NCBI GenBank assembly: GCA_947175045.1
Contig: CAMWLH010000115.1
Location: forward strand, 1 to 6,716
Direction of reading: 5' to 3'
Length of the DNA: 6,716 bases
Origin: an uncultured Clostridia bacterium
GTDB lineage: Bacteria; Bacillota; Clostridia; Oscillospirales; Ruminococcaceae
Below, one piece after another: positions 1 to 4,814 of this stretch; position 1 is the stretch's first letter; each line of letters starts with the position of its first letter. Below the pieces are notes generated by a model. That model saw only the letters and a list, made by a program, of their open reading frames with translations, had not been told where the DNA came from and ran no database searches. Position numbers and translations under genes: made by a program.

Positions 1-2327
1 GCGGCAATGTCCGCCAGATGTTCCGCCCCGATCTGCCGCGAGGTGCTTTTCAGCGAATGAACCTCAACCGTGTAGTCGCGCCAGCGTTCCGCCTCTTTAT
101 GCCCGCGTATGGTGCGGGATTTTTGATCGATCGCATCAAAGTATTCTTTAAGCACGGTAAGATAGAGCTCCTCCGTGCCGAGCAGCTGCAAAGCCTGTTT
201 TACATTCAGCCCGCTGTTATTCAATATATCCGTGGGCGAATCGGATACAGCCCGCGTATCGGTCACAGCAGCTTCGGTTTTATTTACGGGAACGACCTTT
301 TCCTTCGGCAGCCATCTTCTCAGCTTTGAAAGCACGTCCTTTATATCAATAGGCTTTGCGATAAAATCGTTCATACCCTCGCGTATAAACATTTCCTTCG
401 CGCCGCCTATGGCGTTTGCCGTAAGAGCGATGATAGGCACGTCGTCATAGCTGGGCACAAGCCGCCTGATTATATGGGTAGCTTCCACACCGTCCACCTC
501 GGGCATCATATGATCCATAAAGATAATGTCGTATTTAAGCTGATGGATCATGTCAATGGCCTCCGCCGCGCTCGATGCGGTGTCAATATCCATCTTGAGC
601 GGCTCGAGCAGCCCCATCGCAACGGTAAGATTTACGTTGTTGTCATCTACGATAAGTATATGCGCCTCGGGAGCTATAAAGGAAAAATCATCGTTTTCAA
701 AATCATTTTCCTCAAGATCGATATTATTTATCCCCATTGCGTTGTAAAGGCTCAGTGAGTAAGCGGGCTTGCTGATAGCCCGCACGTTGGGGATATTTAT
801 AACGTCGATGCTGTCATAATCCGCCAGCACGATACACCGCATATCCGGGCGGCTTTTCACATAATCTTGAACCGCCTGGGAGGAAAACAGCTTTCCCACA
901 ATGAAGAAATCAACGTTCAAGTCCTCGAAGGAGCCCGTATCCACAAGATCGACGTAGCTCGCTCCGATCTGATTCAGATCGCGTATAAGCTGTTTTTTGA
1001 TATACTGATTTTCAATAAGCACGGAAACCTTAAGGCTTCTTTCAAGCTGCGGAACCATGGGAGCGGGATCGATGATCTTCTGCGGGAGCTCAAAAAAGAA
1101 CGTAGAGCCCTTGCCGTACTCGCTCTTGACGGAAATTCTTCCTCCCATAAGATTAAGAAGCTGCTTCGAGATGGCAAGTCCGAGGCCCGTGCCCTCTATG
1201 TTCCTGTTGCGTTTGCTGTCCACCTGCTGGAACGAATTGAACAGTTTGTGCATATCCTCCTGCTTTATGCCTATTCCGGTATCGCTTACCTCCGCCTTTA
1301 TAACGCCGGTATCGTTGTCCCTCCGAACAAACTCGATCTTAAGATGGACCTCGCCCTGCTGTGTAAATTTGACCGCGTTGGTAAGCAGATTGAGCACGAT
1401 CTGATGTATTCTTACATTATCACCGTATAATGTCCTGGGCATATCCGCGGTGATATCCATGGTAAATTCTATATCCTTGCTGCCTATACGGCTGTTTATA
1501 ATGCCGGTAAGATCGTTGAAGATAGACAGCGGCTTATATTCGACCTCAACAACATCCATTTTGCCCGATTCGATCTTTGAAAAATCAAGAATATCATTGA
1601 TGATGACCAGCAGATTTTTGCTGGACGCCTTTATCTGATGTACATACTCTCTTGCGGGACGTGACATTTCCTCGCGCAGCGCAAGCTCCGAAAGACCGAT
1701 TACCGCGTTCATGGGCGTGCGTATCTCATGGCTCATATTGGCGAGAAAGTCCGACTTCATATTGGAAGCTTTTTCGATCTCGATGCTTTTCTGTCGGAGC
1801 TCGTAGCCCTTATAGGCGATGTTTGAAAGAGTTGAGGCAATGATGGACTGAAAGTGAGCCGCCTTTTCAATGTGCTCTATGTTCACGATCGAGACCTTTT
1901 TGACCGCCCCTATATACTCCTCGGGATCAACGCCTATTTCCATCGCCGTTTTGCGTATCCTGTCAAGATCGGGAGGATCGACGAGCACCTGACCGCCGAT
2001 AAAGCTTCCGATCAATTCATTGTTGACCACTATTGGCGCGGCAAAATCGACAAGTCCCGCATGGCATCTGTATGACAGGGCGTCGTTCTGGGCGATACAA
2101 AGCTTCGCTCCGTTGATATCGCAGCGCTCGCACCGCTTGCGCCCGAGCTCGGTCGCGCGGGTCATATTGCAGAACTCCATAAAGTTAGAGCCGTTAGTAA
2201 TAGCAACCCCGTCGCAGTCCGAGGTAATGGCAGCCATGTCCGTCATATCGGAAAAAGCATCCTGGATCTGCTGAAGAATGTCGGTGTCGACCAAATCGGT
2301 AAGATGAAGCTCGTTTTCGTTAACCAT
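1..2327 (-). CDS. PocR-domain hybrid sensor histidine kinase with pseudo-receiver, receiver and Hpt domains (C-terminus cut by window edge)
   Basis: My own minus-strand translation gives 775 residues and runs off base 1. The ATG at 2327-2325 follows an AGGGGG-type ribosome binding site. Domains in order: PocR sensory domain (about 10-165) with its cysteine pattern C53, C66-x2-C69, C77, C88; a helical connector; HisKA with H-box FLANMSHEIRTPMN (phosphorylated His200); HATPase with N-box Asn317, DTGIGI from 349 and GTGLGLA at 379-385; a degenerate receiver (about 431-545) lacking the acidic pair and phospho-Asp; a canonical receiver with D561/D562, phospho-Asp605 and Lys658; and an Hpt start with HSLKS (His757). 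No signal peptide or membrane segment is visible, so it is a cytosolic sensor. By family knowledge it autophosphorylates His200 and relays to Asp605 and His757. PocR domains bind small ligands; the ligand here is unknown. It lies 131 bp after the receiver gene and is probably co-transcribed with it. Kinase identity is certain; the final partner is not visible. Confidence 0.95.
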   Translation of the reverse strand, partial: MVNENELHLTDLVDTDILQQIQDAFSDMTDMAAITSDCDGVAITNGSNFMEFCNMTRATELGRKRCERCDINGAKLCIAQNDALSYRCHAGLVDFAAPIVVNNELIGSFIGGQVLVDPPDLDRIRKTAMEIGVDPEEYIGAVKKVSIVNIEHIEKAAHFQSIIASTLSNIAYKGYELRQKSIEIEKASNMKSDFLANMSHEIRTPMNAVIGLSELALREEMSRPAREYVHQIKASSKNLLVIINDILDFSKIESGKMDVVEVEYKPLSIFNDLTGIINSRIGSKDIEFTMDITADMPRTLYGDNVRIHQIVLNLLTNAVKFTQQGEVHLKIEFVRRDNDTGVIKAEVSDTGIGIKQEDMHKLFNSFQQVDSKRNRNIEGTGLGLAISKQLLNLMGGRISVKSEYGKGSTFFFELPQKIIDPAPMVPQLERSLKVSVLIENQYIKKQLIRDLNQIGASYVDLVDTGSFEDLNVDFFIVGKLFSSQAVQDYVKSRPDMRCIVLADYDSIDVINIPNVRAISKPAYSLSLYNAMGINNIDLEENDFENDDFSFIAPEAHILIVDDNNVNLTVAMGLLEPLKMDIDTASSAAEAIDMIHQLKYDIIFMDHMMPEVDGVEATHIIRRLVPSYDDVPIIALTANAIGGAKEMFIREGMNDFIAKPIDIKDVLSKLRRWLPKEKVVPVNKTEAAVTDTRAVSDSPTDILNNSGLNVKQALQLLGTEELYLTVLKEYFDAIDQKSRTIRGHKEAERWRDYTVEVHSLKSTSRQIGAEHLADIA

Positions 2328-2377
2328 AGTCAAATCCGCCCCCTAAACAAATCATGTATAAACGACGATCGTTGATT

Positions 2378-2401
2378 TTTCCCGACCCACACGTCGGGAA
2401 A
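2378..2401. repeat. Perfect 9-bp inverted repeat between receiver gene and hybrid kinase gene
   Basis: TTTCCCGAC (2378-2386) and GTCGGGAAA (2393-2401) are perfectly complementary with a 6-nt loop. The hairpin lies between the receiver stop and the kinase start. Neither strand has a run of T directly after the stem, so it is a poor rho-independent terminator. It could be an mRNA processing or stability element, a leaky attenuator that tunes kinase expression, or a protein site. An 8-bp palindrome ACGATCGT follows at 2365-2372. Confidence 0.5.
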
Positions 2402-2458
2402 GAACTCATAGAAATGCGAAAATTTGTCGCGGCTCCGCCTCTGAGCGGTCTAAAAACA

Positions 2459-2773
2459 CTATTTGGTAAGATTGCTTATCGTTGCGGTCAGCATTTCCAT
2501 GTCGATAGGCTTTACCAGATAACCGTGAGGCTTGAGAGCCATTACCTCCATGATCTTTTCTCTTTCGGTAACGCCGGTCAGAAAGCATACGGGTATATGC
2601 GACGTCTTTGGGTTTTTCTTGATTTTTCTGAACACGTCCGCGCCTGTTTCTATGGGCATTTCGTAGTCGAGAATGATAAGATCGACATTTTTTGTTTGGA
2701 GAAATTTTTCAACGATGATCCCGTTTGCCATAGTGGTGACATCATATTTGTCCTCCAGCGCCGCCTTAAGCAT
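2459..2773 (-). CDS. Receiver (REC) domain, 3' part of an interrupted two-receiver protein
   Basis: This is a CheY-like receiver with every key residue. From the only conventional start, ATG at 2773, it is 104 aa with phospho-Asp36 in LIILDYEMP, Thr66 and Lys88 in VKPID. That start falls inside helix 1. The real domain begins upstream with KKHILVVDDDR, where the acidic DDD lies at 2797-2789. The frame is open for 39 codons back to the TAA at 2893-2891, with no ATG, GTG or TTG and no clear ribosome binding site. Translation from 2773 would lack strand beta-1 and the acidic pocket and could not fold as a receiver. The functional unit is therefore probably the whole frame 3379-2459, broken by one stop. 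It ends in TAG and has no output domain. It would be a natural phosphoryl partner for the hybrid kinase downstream. The domain call is firm; whether it is translated is doubtful. Confidence 0.65.
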   Translation of the reverse strand: MLKAALEDKYDVTTMANGIIVEKFLQTKNVDLIILDYEMPIETGADVFRKIKKNPKTSHIPVCFLTGVTEREKIMEVMALKPHGYLVKPIDMEMLTATISNLTK

Positions 2774-2890
2774 TTTCAGTATTGTGCGGTCGTCGTCGAC
2801 AACAAGAATATGCTTCTTTCCGCCGGGAGCCTGCTCGGCGGCAGGCTCGGCGATATTCGCCGCTTCGGCGGGCTTTTTCGCCGCGGCGGC

Positions 2891-3379
2891 TTACTCCTCG
2901 GCGGGCTTTTGCTCTGCGGCGAGCGCTTTCTTGATCTCGTCCGCCGCTTGCTTTGTCTGCTTTGCCTGTTTTGCCTCTTCCTCGGCTTTGGCTCTTTTCC
3001 CTGCCTCCTCGATCTCTTCAAAATAATGGGTTATCATCAGGGTGAGGTTATCCTGAGATATCGGACGGCGGATCATCAGATTTGCCGCGTATTTCGACAC
3101 CTCTTCGATCCTGTCGCAGGTGTCCGAATCTCCTATTATTATGATCGCTGCTCCGTTATAGCATGAATCGTTTCTGAGCGTGCCTATCTGCATTAAGGTC
3201 TTTTCAAACTCAAAATCCACAAAGCAGACATAAGCATCCGGCTTAAACAATTCGAAATGCCCGACAATATCCGGCCAATAATCCGTCGTGCTGAGAGTTT
3301 TGAAATAGCCGCCGCTATGCTGGATAAAATCCATAACCAGTGCGGAGTTTTTGCCGTTTACCAGAATTTTGTATCTCAT
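2891..3379 (-). CDS. Degenerate receiver-like protein with charged Ala-rich C-terminal linker
   Basis: A 162-aa product from ATG 3379, chosen because AGGAG at 3391-3387 lies 7 nt upstream; an in-frame GTG at 3490 would add 37 unlikely residues. Residues 1-118 show receiver-like alternation: beta-1 KILVN (4-8), beta-3 AYVCFVDF around D55, beta-4 AAIIIIGDSD (77-86), and RRPIS (104-108) where receivers have KP. The acidic pair after beta-1 is missing (NGKNS) and the conserved Lys is Arg, so I read it as a non-phosphorylatable pseudo-receiver. Residues 119-162 form a helical, Ala/Lys/Glu-rich linker ending PAEE at TAA. The same linker composition (AAAAKKPAEAA) resumes in frame directly after the stop and leads into a canonical receiver. 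The gene is first in a minus-strand operon behind a consensus promoter. Receiver similarity is judged from pattern, not from a search. Confidence 0.75.
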   Translation of the reverse strand: MRYKILVNGKNSALVMDFIQHSGGYFKTLSTTDYWPDIVGHFELFKPDAYVCFVDFEFEKTLMQIGTLRNDSCYNGAAIIIIGDSDTCDRIEEVSKYAANLMIRRPISQDNLTLMITHYFEEIEEAGKRAKAEEEAKQAKQTKQAADEIKKALAAEQKPAEE

Positions 3380-3386
3380 AGAACCG

Positions 3387-3391
3387 CTCCT
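3387..3391 (-). promoter_or_regulatory. Ribosome binding site deciding the pseudo-receiver start
   Basis: On the minus strand AGGAG (within GAAAGGAGCGG) lies 7 nt before ATG 3379. It fixes the start there rather than at the in-frame GTG at 3490, which has no comparable site. Confidence 0.75.
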
Positions 3392-3581
3392 TTCAAACAT
3401 AAACAGAAATTCACACGCTGTACCTTTTAACATGAGCACGTTCGTTATCGCAGCACTTTTTGTCAGAATATTATATAGCTTAGCTGGCACAATTGTCCGT
3501 CAATTCACAAGGCGGATCAAAGACAAACGTCTGCGAAAGCGCATAAACGCACTCCAGCATATGCATATAAAGTCTTGATTT

Positions 3582-3610
3582 ATTATATCACATATTTGCC
3601 AAGATGTCAA
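3582..3610 (-). promoter_or_regulatory. Consensus sigma-A promoter for the two-component operon
   Basis: On the minus strand TTGACA (3610-3605), a 17-bp spacer and TATAAT (3587-3582) match the vegetative consensus perfectly. TGA just before the -10 also gives an extended -10. Transcription would begin near 3575, leaving a leader of about 195 nt before ATG 3379. I recognise no riboswitch class in the leader; it holds only short stems such as TGCG-CTTT-CGCA. Confidence 0.8.
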
Positions 3611-3627
3611 TAAATAATAGAAAAGCG

Positions 3628-3647
3628 GTTAAAATCAGGATTTTAAC
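3628..3647. repeat. AT-rich inverted repeat just upstream of the operon promoter
   Basis: GTTAAAATC (3628-3636) and GATTTTAAC (3639-3647) are perfect complements separated by 2 nt. The centre lies about 28 bp upstream of the -35 box of the minus-strand promoter. A dyad of this sort could be an operator for a dimeric regulator. It could also be a weak terminator for the AraC gene reading left, since CGCTTTTCTATTATTT follows it on the minus strand, but the stem is AT-rich. Its function is open. Confidence 0.4.
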
Positions 3648-3649
3648 GA

Positions 3650-3793
3650 ATCAAATGCAATTTGACGCGGCTTCTTATCGGTTTGGGTTCCACATCCTCG
3701 TTGCTCACTGCGGTGCTTACGGAGTACACGTCGATATCCCCGGATGCCGCTTTCCAACGGCGGTACAGGACTAAACAGCGATCATGCGCACGT
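3650..3793. other. GC-richer non-genic segment, candidate interspersed repeat or gene remnant
   Basis: This stretch lies between the AraC stop and the two-component promoter and contains no convincing gene. It is clearly richer in G and C than the sequence on its left. It is open in several frames at once, including a minus-strand frame without a good start that reads YRRWKAASGDIDVYSVSTA and ends at a TAA near 3646. None of these has a ribosome binding site. Abrupt composition and multi-frame openness suit an interspersed element or a decayed insertion, but I cannot name one. Confidence 0.35.
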
Positions 3794-4645
3794 TTAATTG
3801 ATGTTTTTTTTATAAAATGCGTTTTTATATTGCATAGGAGTTACTCCCTCAAACCTTTTAAATATTTTCATATAATATTTTTCATTGGGAAATCCGCAGG
3901 AGTATGCCGCCTCCTTTATGCTGATGTTATTTCCCGATAAAAGTTTTTTTGAAATTTCTATACGCGTTTTATTCAGATACTGTACCAGTGTAAAACCCGT
4001 TTCTTTTTTGAAAAGAGCAGAAAGATATTCCGCGTTGTAATGCATCGCCTCGGCTATATCGTGAATGGTGATCTGTTTATGGCAGTTTGATTTTATCCAT
4101 TCCGACGCATTGTAAACAGCGGATGAATTATGACTGTTTTCTCTTTTTGTGCTGTCAATAAATTCCTGGGTGATTTCCATTAAGATCAGATTCAGTGAGC
4201 AGGAAAGCATTGCTTTTGAATACAGCCTTTCATGCCTTGAAAAATCCATAAGCTGATAGAATAGTATATTAGCACGTTGTGCTCCCGCACAAGTTCCGTA
4301 TTCCGGCAGGAAATAAGAGAACGATTTCGGAAAAGCGGGGATATCGTCCGATAAAATAATATCCCAGGGAATACTGTTCCGAAAGTGTACCCACATATAG
4401 GACAGTTTTCCCTTTGACGCTCTGTGACCGTAATGCTCCTCTCCCGCTTTCAAAAAAATATATTGCCCCTCGGATACCTCAAACCTTCTCTCGGACTGGG
4501 TTATAAATAATGTCCCCTCAAGCACCAAAATCAATACATTGACATCAAAATTACGTCTGCAGTGCACAAAGCCGTTTTCGTTTATCAGATTGCCACACAC
4601 AAAAAAATCCGGAAGATTTTTGTCATAAGCATAAAAGTACCTCAT
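3794..4645 (-). CDS. AraC-family transcriptional regulator with N-terminal cupin sensor
   Basis: A 283-aa protein, the usual length for AraC regulators. AAAGGAG (4660-4654) lies 8 nt before ATG 4645. Residues about 15-100 form a beta-rich cupin-like sugar-sensing domain (NVLILVLEGTLFI, then EVSEGQYIFLKAGEEHYG). Residues about 192-283 hold two helix-turn-helix motifs: ITIHDIAEAMHYNAEYLSAL with LFKKETGFTLVQYLNKTRI, and ISIKEAAYSCGFPNEKYYMK with FKRFEGVTPMQYK, the family signature. It is divergent from a GH127/GH146-type glycosidase, so the inferred inducer is an arabinose-containing oligosaccharide or monosaccharide. A 21-bp-spaced direct repeat in the shared control region overlaps both -35 boxes, suggesting activation of the glycosidase and autoregulation. 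The family call is very strong; the ligand is inference from the neighbour only. Confidence 0.93.
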   Translation of the reverse strand: MRYFYAYDKNLPDFFVCGNLINENGFVHCRRNFDVNVLILVLEGTLFITQSERRFEVSEGQYIFLKAGEEHYGHRASKGKLSYMWVHFRNSIPWDIILSDDIPAFPKSFSYFLPEYGTCAGAQRANILFYQLMDFSRHERLYSKAMLSCSLNLILMEITQEFIDSTKRENSHNSSAVYNASEWIKSNCHKQITIHDIAEAMHYNAEYLSALFKKETGFTLVQYLNKTRIEISKKLLSGNNISIKEAAYSCGFPNEKYYMKIFKRFEGVTPMQYKNAFYKKNIN

Positions 4646-4689
4646 AATCTCAACTCCTTTACGGTGTTTTATCCACTCTCCGCATCTAT

Positions 4690-4718
4690 ATTATATCATA
4701 AAATCCTGTGTTTTGCAA
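4690..4718 (-). promoter_or_regulatory. Promoter of the AraC-family gene
   Basis: On the minus strand TTGCAA (4718-4713), 17 bp, then TATAAT (4695-4690) preceded by an extended TGA. Transcription would start near 4683, giving a short leader before AAAGGAG and ATG 4645. The -35 box lies inside the left copy of the direct repeat at 4711-4722. Confidence 0.75.
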
Positions 4719-4743
4719 ACCGTTTATCGGATTTTGTATACCG
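4711..4743 (+). promoter_or_regulatory. Direct repeat TTTTGnAnACCG, candidate AraC-type operator
   Basis: TTTTGCAAACCG (4711-4722) and TTTTGTATACCG (4732-4743) agree at 10 of 12 positions and are offset by exactly 21 bp, two helical turns. AraC-family dimers classically bind directly repeated half-sites at about this period next to or overlapping the -35. The right copy overlaps the first bases of the glycosidase -35 and the left copy covers the regulator's own -35. Binding is inferred. Confidence 0.55.
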
Positions 4744-4769
4744 ACATTATGCGTTTTATATGCTATAAT
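4741..4769 (+). promoter_or_regulatory. Promoter of the glycosidase gene
   Basis: CCGACA (4741-4746), 17 bp, then TATAAT (4764-4769) preceded by TGC (extended -10). The -35 is imperfect (4 of 6), as expected for an activator-dependent promoter. The start would fall near 4776, about 39 nt before the ATG. Confidence 0.7.
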
Positions 4770-4814
4770 AAATCATAGATTCAATTTGCTGTAATTCAGA
4801 AGGGAGCTTTGATT

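Larger units (their letters stand above)
2459..3379 (-). pseudogene. Combined pseudo-receiver / linker / receiver reading frame interrupted by one in-frame TAA
   Basis: From ATG 3379 to TAG 2461-2459 there is one continuous frame of 306 codons, broken only by TAA at 2893-2891. Both sides of the stop are the same low-complexity Ala/Lys/Glu/Pro linker (KPAEE before, AAAAKKPAEAA after). The downstream half carries an intact, well conserved receiver. A single base change at the stop (TAA to GAA, for example) would restore a pseudo-receiver–linker–receiver protein. Possible explanations are a recent nonsense mutation, a sequencing or assembly error, or readthrough. TAA also ends the AraC and glycosidase genes normally, so reassignment of the codon is unlikely. 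The intact receiver residues suggest that the break is recent or not real. Confidence 0.6.

Noticed and set aside
867..1430. Plus-strand open frame of 187 codons
   Set aside because: It lies opposite the kinase HisKA-to-receiver region, where all conserved motifs are on the minus strand.
2891..2893. TAA as a reassigned sense codon in this organism
   Set aside because: TAA ends the AraC gene and the glycosidase at their expected family lengths, so the standard code applies.
2354..3166. Plus-strand open frame of 270 codons with hydrophobic Leu/Gly-rich stretches
   Set aside because: It is antisense to the receiver frames. The hydrophobic part is the reverse of the Ala/Lys/Glu linker codons, and it has no ribosome binding site.
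3380..3490. GTG at 3490 as start of the pseudo-receiver gene
   Set aside because: It has no good ribosome binding site and the extra residues do not resemble a domain. AGGAG with 7-nt spacing marks ATG 3379.
3380..3575. Known riboswitch (including cyclic-di-GMP types) in the leader
   Set aside because: I could not match any conserved riboswitch core by eye; only short local stems are present.
4717..4734. Imperfect palindrome CCG-TTTAT-CGG as operator in the divergent region
   Set aside because: The arms match for only three bases plus a few flanking A/T. The 21-bp direct repeat over the same place is a better explanation.
4809..4814. TTG at 4809 as start of the glycosidase
   Set aside because: It is only 2 nt from AGGGAG; ATG 4815 has an 8-nt spacing.
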